Of a stretch of DNA of 64,000 nucleotides, positions 1 to 8,590 are shown one piece after another. Position 1 is the first letter of the stretch. Each line of letters starts with the position of its first letter. The notes under the pieces are model-generated. The model did not search any database and was not told the origin of the DNA. It was given only the letters and a program-made list of their open reading frames with translations. The DNA lies in the NCBI GenBank assembly GCA_000171835.1, contig ABHC01000014.1, positions 85,697-149,696 of the forward strand, written 5' to 3'. Made by a program: the position numbers and the translations under genes. This DNA is from an alpha proteobacterium BAL199. Lineage in GTDB: Bacteria; Pseudomonadota; Alphaproteobacteria; Thalassobaculales; Thalassobaculaceae.

Positions 1-413
1 TCCTGGTCGGTGGGCAGATCGCCGACCGGACCCGTCATCACAACCGGGTGGCCGCCAGCTGCTTCCTGTACACCGCGGTCGCGGTGCTGATCGTCGGCAG
101 CGTGCCGATGCCGCTGTGGGGACTGATCGTGCTGATGGTCAGCCAGGGCATCGCCCAGGGCATCATCATGCCCAGCCGTGACATGCTGGTGCGGTCGGTG
201 ACCCCGCCTGGCGCCATGGGCAAGGTGTTCGGCTTCGTCTCCAGCGGGTTCAGCATCGGCGGCATCGTCTCGCCCCTGCTGTTCGGCTTCCTGCTCGACA
301 GCGGCCATCCCAGCACCGTGTTTTATGCGGTCGCCGCGTTCATGGTGGTGTCGCTGGTAACCGTGTTCACGGCAGTCGGCAGCCGGTCATCAGCGTCTGC
401 ATCGGGGATGTGA
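1..413 (+). CDS. MFS transporter, C-terminal part (5' end outside window)
   Basis: The frame is open from the left edge (first full codon at base 3), so this is the last third of a longer gene. The visible ~136 residues contain about four hydrophobic helices separated by short loops. The opening GGQIADR is the typical cytoplasmic-loop motif of the major facilitator superfamily, and a glycine-rich GFSIGGIVSPLLFG helix follows. It ends in a short polar Ser/Ala tail and a TGA at 411-413. It would be an inner-membrane secondary transporter; the substrate cannot be told from this fragment. A convergent EamA transporter gene lies 6 bp downstream. Confidence 0.85.
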   Translation, partial: LVGGQIADRTRHHNRVAASCFLYTAVAVLIVGSVPMPLWGLIVLMVSQGIAQGIIMPSRDMLVRSVTPPGAMGKVFGFVSSGFSIGGIVSPLLFGFLLDSGHPSTVFYAVAAFMVVSLVTVFTAVGSRSSASASGM

Positions 414-419
414 CCGGGT

Positions 420-1349
420 TCAGCCTTTCTGCCGATTGATCTGGGCCTCACGGTGCAGGACGTACAGGCCGCTTGCCACGAGGATCGTGGTGCCAGCGAT
501 CATCCAGCGGTCCGGAAAGTCGTTGAACACCAGCCATCCGTAGAACGTCGCGAACACGATCTGGGCGTACTGGAACGGTGCCAGCAGCGACGCCGTGGCA
601 ACCCGGTAGGCGTGGATCAGCAGGAGGTGGGACGTACCGCCGAGCGCTCCCATCAGCGCCATCAATCCCCATTGCTCCAGGGACGGGGTCTGCCAGACGA
701 ACGGCAGAATCAGGCTGGCGCCGGCGGTTCCGACCAGTGCGGTGTAAAACAGCATCGGGATCGTCTGCTCGGTCCGGGTCAGAATCCGGGTGGTGATCAC
801 GAATGAGGCGAAGATCAGCGCCAGCAGGATCACCAGCCCATAGGCCCAGTGCACCTCGGCAAAGCCGGGACGGATGATCACGAAGGTTCCGCCGAGTCCG
901 ATCAGCACCGCCATCCAGCGTCGCGGTCCGACCCGCTCACCGAGCAACGGCACCGACAGGGCTACGACGAACAGCGGCGCCACGAAGCCGATCGCCACAG
1001 CATCGGCCAGGGGGATGTAGCGGATCGCCGTGAAGAAACAGGTCGTTCCGGCCAGCAACTGCACACCGCGAAACAAAACCAAGCCGACACGATTGATCCG
1101 CAGCACGTCAGCCGGGTGGCGTCGGATCAGGAACGGCAGCATGAACGCCAGATGGAAGGCATAGCGGCCCCAGACCACCATGCCGACCGGCATTTCGCCT
1201 GACAGGTGCTTGGCCGCCGTGTCCATGGTTGCGAACAACAACTCCGCGAACACCAACAGGCCGATTCCAACGGCCGGATCGCTTGACGTATCCGCCGCCC
1301 CGCCTGAGGCGGGGGCGGTTGGAGTGGAGCTCTCGATGGGGGCGGTCAT
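420..1349 (-). CDS. EamA/RhaT-type (DMT superfamily) transporter
   Basis: A 309-residue protein with about ten hydrophobic helices in two EamA halves, the usual size and layout of drug/metabolite transporters in the inner membrane. Recognisable stretches are the TMDTAAKHL segment in the first helix, the VWGRYAFHLAF helix 2 region, an RGVQLLAGT motif and, near the end of the second half, LAPFQYAQIVFATFYGWLVF. The N-terminal ~25 residues are a polar Ser/Thr/Ala leader. Substrate is unknown; family members export metabolites, amino acids or drugs. The gene is convergent with the MFS fragment to the left and is followed on the right by a gene on the opposite strand. Confidence 0.9.
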   Translation of the reverse strand: MTAPIESSTPTAPASGGAADTSSDPAVGIGLLVFAELLFATMDTAAKHLSGEMPVGMVVWGRYAFHLAFMLPFLIRRHPADVLRINRVGLVLFRGVQLLAGTTCFFTAIRYIPLADAVAIGFVAPLFVVALSVPLLGERVGPRRWMAVLIGLGGTFVIIRPGFAEVHWAYGLVILLALIFASFVITTRILTRTEQTIPMLFYTALVGTAGASLILPFVWQTPSLEQWGLMALMGALGGTSHLLLIHAYRVATASLLAPFQYAQIVFATFYGWLVFNDFPDRWMIAGTTILVASGLYVLHREAQINRQKG

Positions 1350-1473
1350 GGTCGGACGCTGACATATGGGTGCCGCAATGGGAATGCATCTTCACCCATC
1401 GGAGCCAGCGGGCTAGAACGACCTCCGGGCGGACTCCGGAAACGACGCGACAACCAGAATCCGGGAACGGGTA

Positions 1474-2193
1474 ATGAGTCTATATGAGAGCGACCGCCGG
1501 TATCGTCGGCGTTTCTGGGGCGGCGTCATCAAGTTCGCGGTGCTTGCGGGGTTCATCGTGGCGACGGCGATCATCTCCTATCAGGTCGGGATCGAGGACC
1601 TGGAGAGCCGTGTGCGAGGCTATCAGCAGGAAATTTTCGAGTTGGAGGCACGCCAGAACACGCTGGAGCAGGAGTCCGCCAACCTGCGACTCGGCGCCGA
1701 GCGCGCCAAGCTGGCGGTCGAGGAGTGGGAGCGACGCTACGCGGCCGACGTGCCGATCGGTCCGCGCAAGCAGATGCTCGATCTCGTCATCGAGCGGCTG
1801 AACGCCGGTGTGTCGGTTGAACGTCTCGGGTTCCTGATTCAGTCGGCCAACGATCCGCGCGATTGCAAGCCGGTCGAGAGCAAGCGGTTTCTAGTCAGGA
1901 CGCCATTGTACGATGGCAAGAATACCGTGGTGTCGTTCGCCGATGAGTCGATTTTGGTGAGTGGCAACGGCGTGTCAGCCAAGACCGCCGACGGCCTGCC
2001 GCAGGCCTGGTTCGAGCCGCAGGAACCGCTGACCATCCAGATCGCGCGGATCGATGGTGCGACCCGGGAGATTGTCGGAAAACTGCCGCTCCACGCCTCG
2101 ATGATCCGGGGCGGTGTCGAGTACCGGTTTCAGTTGCGTGCCGGATCTACCGGCTTCGTGCAGGTGTCCGCCGAGGCGTGTGTCTATCCATGA
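1474..2193 (+). CDS. Membrane-anchored coiled-coil protein of unknown function
   Basis: 239 residues: a basic N-terminus (YRRRFWGG), one transmembrane helix at about residues 18-39 (AVLAGFIVATAII), a predicted coiled coil at about 42-90 with many Glu/Gln/Leu heptads, then a soluble, probably periplasmic, beta-rich domain with two cysteines (one near residue 130, one three residues from the end) that could form a disulfide. The last four bases overlap the start of the following MFS gene (ATGA), so the two are probably translated from one message. I do not recognise the family. The architecture suggests a small membrane-tethered scaffold rather than an enzyme. Confidence 0.75.
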   Translation: MSLYESDRRYRRRFWGGVIKFAVLAGFIVATAIISYQVGIEDLESRVRGYQQEIFELEARQNTLEQESANLRLGAERAKLAVEEWERRYAADVPIGPRKQMLDLVIERLNAGVSVERLGFLIQSANDPRDCKPVESKRFLVRTPLYDGKNTVVSFADESILVSGNGVSAKTADGLPQAWFEPQEPLTIQIARIDGATREIVGKLPLHASMIRGGVEYRFQLRAGSTGFVQVSAEACVYP

Positions 2194-3359
2194 CAGCAGC
2201 ATTGCCGGTGGTTCTGACCCCAGGCCGGGTGGGCTGGAGCCTGGCGGCGCATTTCGTGAGCTCGCTGTCGATCGGTGTCGCGATCGGCGGGATGGTGCCG
2301 CTGATGGCGTTGACCCTGGAGCATCGTGGTGTCGACCCGGTGTTGATTGGCGTCAATTCAGCGATCGGATCGCTTGGGGTGATCGTCGGGGCGCCGTTCG
2401 TGCCATCGATCATCCGTCGGCTCGGTGCCGCCAACGGGATCGCTGCCGGGTTGCTGCTCACCACCCTGGCGGCCGCCGGCCTTGCTTTTACGGACAGTTT
2501 CCCGGTCTGGCTGGTGTTGCGGTTCTTGACCGGCATCGGCGTGGTCACCCAGTGGGTGGTCAGCGAGACCTGGATGCAGGCCATCGTCGCGGAGCGGCGG
2601 CGAGGGCTCGTCATGTCGGGCTACATCACGTCGATTGCGTTGGGGTTCGCGTCAGGCCCGGTGCTGCTGACCTTGGTCGGCACCGAGGGCCCGACGCCGT
2701 TTCTTTTGTTCGCGGGGATGATCGGTCTGACCGCCCTGCCGGTCCTGCCGATCCGCCGGTGGGCGCCGCCGTTGATGCTCGGCGAGCGGGGCAGCGTGCT
2801 GCGATTGATGCGCGATGCGCCGACCGTAGCCTGCGCCGCGATTGCGGTGGGTTTGGTGGATTCCGCTTTCTTCACCTTCATTCCGCTTTACGGACTCCGG
2901 GTTGGCCTTCCTCACGAGACGGCAATCACCCTGCTGACGGTGGTGCTGGCCGGCAACGTCGTGCTGCAGGTCCCGCTCGGCTGGCTTGCTGACCGTTTCA
3001 GTCGTCGAGCCTTGTTGCTGGTACTGGGCGGTGTGTGTTGCGTCGGTCCGGCGGTATCCGGCTGGGCGCTCACCGTTGGTTCGGTGATTGCCTACCCGGC
3101 GCTGTTCCTGTGGGGCGGGGCCGGATTCGGTCTTTACACGGTTGCAGTAACCATGCTCGGAGAACGCTACCGCGGGGGTGAACTGGCTGCGGCCAACGCC
3201 GCGTTCGTGATCGCCTTCGAACTGGCGAACTTGGTAGGACCGCCGGCCGCCGGATGGGCTATGGAAGCCTGGTTGCCACACGGCCTGATGGTCTGGATGA
3301 CCATCGTCGCGGTCGGGTTCTTCGCAGTGGCCTCAGTTCGGGGGATCCAGCGCCGCTGA
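2190..3359 (+). CDS. MFS transporter
   Basis: About 389 residues with twelve hydrophobic helices. The ATG at 2190 is preferred because it makes an ATGA overlap with the upstream stop; the frame is also open from 2178. An RRLGAANG loop after helix 2 and a LADRFSRR motif in the second half are the typical MFS loop signatures, and the second half has the glycine-rich WGGAGFGLYTVAVTMLGERY helix seen in YcaD-like family members. It is an inner-membrane transporter of unknown substrate. Translational coupling to the coiled-coil membrane protein suggests a shared function or shared dosage. Confidence 0.88.
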   Translation: MTAALPVVLTPGRVGWSLAAHFVSSLSIGVAIGGMVPLMALTLEHRGVDPVLIGVNSAIGSLGVIVGAPFVPSIIRRLGAANGIAAGLLLTTLAAAGLAFTDSFPVWLVLRFLTGIGVVTQWVVSETWMQAIVAERRRGLVMSGYITSIALGFASGPVLLTLVGTEGPTPFLLFAGMIGLTALPVLPIRRWAPPLMLGERGSVLRLMRDAPTVACAAIAVGLVDSAFFTFIPLYGLRVGLPHETAITLLTVVLAGNVVLQVPLGWLADRFSRRALLLVLGGVCCVGPAVSGWALTVGSVIAYPALFLWGGAGFGLYTVAVTMLGERYRGGELAAANAAFVIAFELANLVGPPAAGWAMEAWLPHGLMVWMTIVAVGFFAVASVRGIQRR

Positions 3360-3366
3360 CAACCGG

Positions 3367-4524
3367 TCAGGGCAGAGGGCCCTTTGACTCGCAGAATTGC
3401 CGCTTCGCGACCAGGGGTTGACAGAATTCCTTGGCGGCAGCCTCGCTCGGGAAGCCAACAGCGAGCAATCGGATATAGGTTCCACGGCCCTTGCCGCTGT
3501 CGAACTCGCTGGTCCGCATGGTCATGCCTTTGAGCTGCGGGAACTGGCGCTGCAAGGTCTTCCAGCCGTCGTTTGCATTCTTTGGAGACCGATAGGAGGC
3601 GAGGTGCACGGCCCAGTTGCCGCCGCTGGCGGCAGCGGCCGGTTTGGCGGCGCCTTTGGCGGGCATGGCGCCACCGGTTTCCATTCCGGCAAGTCTTTCG
3701 AGGCGCGTGACCACGGCTTCAAGCCGCGTCACCAGGGTCTTCTCCATCATCGGGTCGCCAGCTCCGGGCATGCCGGGCTCACCCATCATCTTGCCGTTGT
3801 CTCCGACCATCGGCATGGGGTGCGCCGGCGCACCGATCGGAGCGGTTTCAACCGGAGTCGACGGGGCCGGGATCGGTGCCGCCGCACTCGCCCGGTCGTT
3901 CGCGAGGCTGACGGAGACCAATTCCTTGCGGTTCTGACGGTTGGCGAACTGGCGCATGCGCAGGACATAGTTCTGCACGGTGGGCGCGTAGTAGTAGGTG
4001 TCGCGGTAGTCCTTACGCTGACAGTCGATCCGGAATGCATCGAAACGGCCGGCCTTGACCTCGACGGCCTCGTGGCCGGCGACGACGCACCGGTGTTCGT
4101 CCTGCCAACCTGCGGGCGCGTTCTCGGACGACCCGCGCACCGAATAGGCGATGACGTTACCTTCTTGGAGCGGAAACAACTGGTTGGGCGATCCAATGAT
4201 GGTCTGGCGCCCGCGGCCAAGCTCCGGGTCGTCGGACCACATCAACGGCGGTGTGACGACCGCGGTGTCCTTGGTCCAGATCAAGCCACTGTCGTTGGTC
4301 CACACCACCCGGTCCGGTGAAACGGATACCACCTGCTCGCGGGTAACGGTTCCGCCGTCGTCGAATACGAAAGCATCACCCGGGGCGTAAAGCGGGGCAG
4401 GGGCTGGAGCCGGCCCGGTGTGCGCGGCTGACGAGCCACCGCTTTTGATTGCGGACCCGGTCGAGCACCCGACCAGCGCGAAAGCGCCGATCACGGCGGC
4501 GATAAGCGGCCGACGGTGCGCCAT
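3367..4524 (-). CDS. SPOR-domain lipoprotein
   Basis: 385 residues. The N-terminus is a lipoprotein signal: MAHRRPL, a hydrophobic stretch, then the lipobox LVGC at about residues 17-20. The middle part (about 45-220) is an extracellular-looking beta domain with a conserved RKDYRDTYYYAP segment. A Pro/Ala/Met-rich linker follows, and the last ~75 residues are a SPOR peptidoglycan-binding domain (NWAVHLASYRS at its start, GTYIRLLAVGFPS near its end). SPOR domains bind glycan strands lacking stem peptides, often at division sites. The gene is convergent with the MFS gene, with a 7 bp gap. Confidence 0.85.
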   Translation of the reverse strand: MAHRRPLIAAVIGAFALVGCSTGSAIKSGGSSAAHTGPAPAPAPLYAPGDAFVFDDGGTVTREQVVSVSPDRVVWTNDSGLIWTKDTAVVTPPLMWSDDPELGRGRQTIIGSPNQLFPLQEGNVIAYSVRGSSENAPAGWQDEHRCVVAGHEAVEVKAGRFDAFRIDCQRKDYRDTYYYAPTVQNYVLRMRQFANRQNRKELVSVSLANDRASAAAPIPAPSTPVETAPIGAPAHPMPMVGDNGKMMGEPGMPGAGDPMMEKTLVTRLEAVVTRLERLAGMETGGAMPAKGAAKPAAAASGGNWAVHLASYRSPKNANDGWKTLQRQFPQLKGMTMRTSEFDSGKGRGTYIRLLAVGFPSEAAAKEFCQPLVAKRQFCESKGPLP

Positions 4525-4723
4525 TGCTTAGCAGTACTCCGAGCCGAGGAAGAGCGAATCGCGTATAAGCATCAATATTTTGCGGATTTCTGTCAAGGCA
4601 ACCGCAACATTCTGATTCGTGACCGATCGATTCGCCATATCGATTGACCACGATCCGTCCGAAGGGTCACAGTTTGCCCTGACGCCGCTCTGGCGTAGAT
4701 CTTTCCAAGACGAGGAGGCTGTC

Positions 4724-5506
4724 ATGGCCCTGGCGCTCGCGCCCAAAATTCCGTCCGTTCGCGACCGGGTGAGCGATGAGGAATGGCGTACCCGTATCGA
4801 TCTCGCCGCCTGCTACCGGCTGGTCGCGCACTACGGGTGGACCGATCTGATCTACACCCACATCTCGGCTCGGGTTCCGGGCGAGGACGGAGCGTTCCTG
4901 CTCAACCCGTATGGCTTCATGTTCGAGGAAGTGACGGCGTCCTCGCTGGTGAAGATCGATTTCGAAGGCAAGATCCTGATGGAGACGCCGTTCGAGGTGA
5001 ACGAGGCAGGCTTCACCATCCACTCAGCCGTGCACATGGAGCGCCATGATGTCGACTGCGTGATCCACACCCATACGGTTTCGGGAATGGCGGTGTCAGC
5101 GCAGGCCGACGGTCTGCTGCCGCTCACGCAGAACTCGATGATGTTCTACGGGGAGCACATGGCCTACCACGAGTATGAGGGGATCGCCCTGGATCTCGAC
5201 GAGCGGACCCGGCTGCAGCGCGACCTTGGCGACCGCTACGCGATGATCCTGCGCAATCACGGTCTCTTGACCTGCGGGCGCACCGTCGCCGAGGCGTTCG
5301 AGATCATGCAGAATCTGGAGCGCGCCTGCGAGGCACAGCTGTCAGCGCAGGCTGGCGGTGTGAAGCTGACCCACCCCTCGGCGAACGTGTGTGCGCACAC
5401 CGCGGACCAGTTTTGGAACTACCACAAGAACAAGCCGTTCGGCGAACGGGCCTGGCCGGCGTTGCTGCGGCTGCTGGACCGGCACAATCCGGGCTACGAC
5501 GCCTGA
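4724..5506 (+). CDS. Class II aldolase/adducin-family protein
   Basis: 260 residues from the ATG at 4724, which has a GAGGAGG Shine-Dalgarno about 7 bases upstream; the frame is open from 4619 but that extension is unlike the family. Zinc ligands of the fold are visible in the HTHTVSG motif (about residue 115) and the RNHGLLTCG motif (about 190). Members act as fuculose-phosphate-type aldolases, dehydratases or decarboxylases, so the exact reaction is uncertain. It lies 42 bp upstream of an amidohydrolase gene on the same strand, and the pair probably forms a catabolic operon. Confidence 0.88.
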   Translation: MALALAPKIPSVRDRVSDEEWRTRIDLAACYRLVAHYGWTDLIYTHISARVPGEDGAFLLNPYGFMFEEVTASSLVKIDFEGKILMETPFEVNEAGFTIHSAVHMERHDVDCVIHTHTVSGMAVSAQADGLLPLTQNSMMFYGEHMAYHEYEGIALDLDERTRLQRDLGDRYAMILRNHGLLTCGRTVAEAFEIMQNLERACEAQLSAQAGGVKLTHPSANVCAHTADQFWNYHKNKPFGERAWPALLRLLDRHNPGYDA

Positions 5507-5547
5507 CGCGTCCAACTGGGCGAACATCCATCGAGGAGATCTGACGC

Positions 5548-7173
5548 ATGTCGCGTGTGCATGCCGACACGGTTTTGACCGGAGGCAAGGTGTTTCTCGG
5601 ACCCGGCCTGGGGTTCGCCGAGGCAGTGGCGATCTTTGGTGGTCGGGTTCTTGCGTCGGGAACGGCCGCCGAGATGGCGGAACTGGTCGGCCCCCGAACG
5701 TCGCGGATCGATCTTGCCGGCCGTCTGGCGGTACCGGGGTTGAACGACGCGCATCAGCACATGATGAGCGTCGGCATGGGCACCTTCGAAGTAAACCTGA
5801 AGCGCGACGACATCCGGACCATTGACCACGTGCTGGCGGCGATCCGGGATAAGGTGGCGCAGGTCGGGCCGGGCGACTGGGTGTTCGGCCGCGGTTACGA
5901 CCATTTCAATCTGGATGTGAAGCGCCATCCGCTGCGTGAGGAACTGGACCAGGTCGCTCCCGACAATCCGGTCTATATCAAGCGGACGTGCGGCCATATG
6001 GGCGTGGCGAATTCCAAAGCTCTGGAACTGGCCGGGATCCGCGAAGGTGTCGCACAGCCCTCCGGCGGGCATGTCGAAGCGCAGAACGGCAAGCTGACCG
6101 GTCTGCTGCAGGAAACCGCCCAAAACTTGGTGTACCGAGCGTTTCCGGCGGCGAGCTTCGACGATTTCGTCTCCGGGATCGAGGCGGGCGCCAAGCTGAA
6201 CCTCGGCTACGGTATCACAAGTTGCACCGATCCGGCCGTGGGCCTGCGGGAAGGCTTCAAGGACTGGCAGGCGTATCTGGCGGCCCGACGCCAGGGCCGA
6301 TTACCGGTGCGCATGTATCTCATGCCGTTGGCAGGTGCGACCGGTTGGCCGGAGCGGATCGTCGACATGGACCTGATGACCGGCGATGGCGATGAATGGT
6401 TGCGGGTCGGCTCGATGAAGCTGTTCGCCGACGGATCGGCCGGCGGCAAGACTGCGGCGATGTTCCAACCCTACGCCGACGACACCGAGAACCGCGGTAT
6501 CTTCATTTACGGTGACGAGGAATTGCACGGGATGATCGCGGATTACCATGCCCGCGGCTTTCAGATCGCCACCCATGCCATCGGGGACGCGGCGATCGAG
6601 CAGGTCCTGAGCGGCTATGAACGGGCGATGGGCAACACGATCGATACCCAGCGTCGCCACCGGATCGAGCATTGCGGATTCCTGACTCAGGGGCAGTTGG
6701 ACCGGATGGCCGCCATCGGCGTGCTGCCGGCGCCGCAGTCGATCTTCCTGTACGAGTTCGGGGATCTGTACGTCGATGCGCTGGGACATGGTCGGCCGGA
6801 AGCCAGCTATCCGATGCGTCGATGGCAGGATGCCGGTCTGTTTCCGTCCGGCAGTTCGGACGGGCCGGTCTCCTCCACCAACCCGTTTCGCGGCCTGTAC
6901 ACCATGGTGACCCGCAAGACCAACAAGGGCACCGTGCTGGGGGCCGAGGAGGCATTGAGCCTTGAGGAAGCGCTCGGCGCCTATACTGTGAACTCGGCCT
7001 ACGGCTCGTTCGAGGAGGGCATCAAGGGCACGTTGGCCCCCGGAATGCTCGGCGACGTAGCGGTCCTGGACACCGATCTGTTCACGACCGAGCCGGCCGC
7101 CTGGCTGGCGGCTCAGGCCGATCTGACGATCGTCGGCGGCCAGGTGGCTTATGACCGGTTGGGACAGAACTGA
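5548..7173 (+). CDS. YtcJ-type amidohydrolase
   Basis: 541 residues, the usual length for the YtcJ/AepA branch of the amidohydrolase superfamily. The metal-binding DAHQH motif is at about residue 70; further ligands are likely in IATHAIGDAA, RIEHCGF and the terminal SSDGPVSSTNPF aspartate motif. A GAGGAGA ribosome-binding site precedes the ATG. The C-terminal part closes a beta sandwich (GTLAPGMLGDVAVLDTD) typical of imidazolonepropionase/amidohydrolase folds. The enzyme hydrolyses a C-N bond in an unknown amide or cyclic substrate. Its neighbours (class II aldolase, TRAP binding protein, second amidohydrolase, hydantoinase) point to breakdown of nitrogenous cyclic compounds. Confidence 0.9.
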   Translation: MSRVHADTVLTGGKVFLGPGLGFAEAVAIFGGRVLASGTAAEMAELVGPRTSRIDLAGRLAVPGLNDAHQHMMSVGMGTFEVNLKRDDIRTIDHVLAAIRDKVAQVGPGDWVFGRGYDHFNLDVKRHPLREELDQVAPDNPVYIKRTCGHMGVANSKALELAGIREGVAQPSGGHVEAQNGKLTGLLQETAQNLVYRAFPAASFDDFVSGIEAGAKLNLGYGITSCTDPAVGLREGFKDWQAYLAARRQGRLPVRMYLMPLAGATGWPERIVDMDLMTGDGDEWLRVGSMKLFADGSAGGKTAAMFQPYADDTENRGIFIYGDEELHGMIADYHARGFQIATHAIGDAAIEQVLSGYERAMGNTIDTQRRHRIEHCGFLTQGQLDRMAAIGVLPAPQSIFLYEFGDLYVDALGHGRPEASYPMRRWQDAGLFPSGSSDGPVSSTNPFRGLYTMVTRKTNKGTVLGAEEALSLEEALGAYTVNSAYGSFEEGIKGTLAPGMLGDVAVLDTDLFTTEPAAWLAAQADLTIVGGQVAYDRLGQN

Positions 7174-7214
7174 CGGCGACGGATCTGTCGCGCATTCTTA
7201 GACGCTGAAACGCG

Positions 7215-7242
7215 AACGGCCGGTCCCAAGGGACCGGCCGTT
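7215..7242. terminator. Bidirectional terminator hairpin
   Basis: A perfect 13-bp inverted repeat (arms 7215-7227 and 7230-7242, GC-rich core GGCCGGTCCC) with a two-base centre lies between the convergent amidohydrolase and TRAP genes. The outer ends are A/T pairs followed by a short T-rich run on the plus strand (TTGCTGATTC), so it could end transcription from both sides. Confidence 0.75.
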
Positions 7243-7265
7243 GCTGATTCGAAAGTGCGGACGGC

Positions 7266-8318
7266 TTACTTCAGGTAGCCGTTGTCCTTCCAGATCGCGT
7301 AGTCCTTGCGGAATGCCGACAACGACGCCCAGATCTTCTTGGCGTCCTCATTTTCCTTGATCTCGTCGGCAATGACTTCCTGCCAGGCCGCCTCGAACTT
7401 GGCGAGATTGGCGTCCGACCAGCGGTGGATCGTCACCCCCTTCGACTGGTGGAACTTGATTGCGTCGAACTGGGAAGCTTCGCCCTTCACGAACATGTAC
7501 AGCGTCGCCCGGTCGCACGCCGCGGCCAGCAACTCCTTGTGGGGGTCACTGAGCGCCTCATACTTGCCCTGGTTGACGAGCAACTCGTTGATCGTCGACT
7601 GCTGATGCCAACCGGGGAAGTAGTTGTGCTTGGCGATCTGGTAGAAGCCGTAGCCCTGGTCGGTCACCGGCATCGAGAACTCGGTCGCATCGATCGAGCC
7701 CAGTTCCAGCGCCGGGTAGATGTCGCCGCCGGCCAGAAGCTGGGTCGATACCCCGAACTTCTCCATGACCTTGGCTCCGAGGCCGAAGAACCGCATCTTC
7801 AGGCCCTTCAGGTCATCGAGCGTTTTGATCTCGTTGCGGAACCAGCCTGAGGTCTCCGGCGGCGCGATCCCGCAGATATAGAAGCGGATACTGTCGCGGC
7901 CGTACATCTCGCGCGCCATGTCCTCGCCGCCGCCGTAGCGCATCCAGGCAAGGTACTCGCCGGCGCGCGGTCCGAACGGTACGGACGCGAAGAACGCGTA
8001 GGCGAAGTTCTTGTTGACGTTGAATCCGGGGGTACCGTAGGCACTGTCGAGAGCGCCGCTGGAAACTGGATCGTAGTACGCATTGCCCGGGACCAGTGCG
8101 CCAGGCTCGAAATGCTTGATCTTGAACTCGCCGCCGCTGGCCTTGTCGACGGTGTCGATCATCATCGTTGGCGTATCGCCGATGATCGGAATGTTGCTCG
8201 CGTAGGCTGCGTGCAGTTTCCAGCGAACTCGCTCAGCCTGCGTGTCGGTGGCAATCGAAGCCAGTCCGACCACGGCAACGGCGCCCGCGAGGGCATAGCG
8301 CCAACAACGGCGTGACAT
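7266..8318 (-). CDS. dctP: TRAP transporter substrate-binding protein (DctP family)
   Basis: About 350 residues from the ATG at 8318 (an in-frame ATG at 8339 would add seven residues). A basic signal peptide RRCWRYALAGAVAVVG ends with a likely AQA cleavage site. The mature part has the hallmarks of DctP proteins: LDDLKGLKMRFFG, then GGDIYPALELGSIDATEFS, the solute-binding core. The protein binds a carboxylate-type ligand in the periplasm for a DctQM permease, but no dctQ or dctM gene is next to it, so the permease must be elsewhere. It is flanked by amidohydrolase genes, suggesting uptake of their substrates or products. Confidence 0.9.
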   Translation of the reverse strand: MSRRCWRYALAGAVAVVGLASIATDTQAERVRWKLHAAYASNIPIIGDTPTMMIDTVDKASGGEFKIKHFEPGALVPGNAYYDPVSSGALDSAYGTPGFNVNKNFAYAFFASVPFGPRAGEYLAWMRYGGGEDMAREMYGRDSIRFYICGIAPPETSGWFRNEIKTLDDLKGLKMRFFGLGAKVMEKFGVSTQLLAGGDIYPALELGSIDATEFSMPVTDQGYGFYQIAKHNYFPGWHQQSTINELLVNQGKYEALSDPHKELLAAACDRATLYMFVKGEASQFDAIKFHQSKGVTIHRWSDANLAKFEAAWQEVIADEIKENEDAKKIWASLSAFRKDYAIWKDNGYLK

Positions 8319-8339
8319 CGTCATTCTCCCATTCGGCAT

Positions 8340-8590
8340 TCACGGTAAATTTTTATAAGCATGCATATAGTAAGCATTCTTATTGAATGGATGCCATTGA
8401 GTCAAAAAATGATATAAATAGACAATATATGAATAAATATATTCTAAATTGGAACGTATGGTGGCTTGAATTGCGGATGCGGACCCCCACGCGTTGGCTG
8501 ATTGATGGGTTTGACGAGGTCGATCCGGCCAAGCACACTTCGGCATCGGTCGGGTCCTGACCGCGTCAACAGGTGTCTTGAGGTATACAA
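8340..8590. promoter_or_regulatory. AT-rich divergent promoter/operator region
   Basis: The 250 bp between the leftward TRAP gene and the rightward amidohydrolase gene contain a stretch (8345-8460) far richer in A and T than its surroundings. It holds two TAAGCAT direct repeats 15 bp apart (8356-8362 and 8371-8377), so they would fall on nearly the same helix face, as expected for a regulator site. On the minus strand TTGACT followed after 17 bases by TAAGAA is a weak promoter candidate. Part of the region is an open frame on the minus strand without convincing coding character. Confidence 0.5.
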
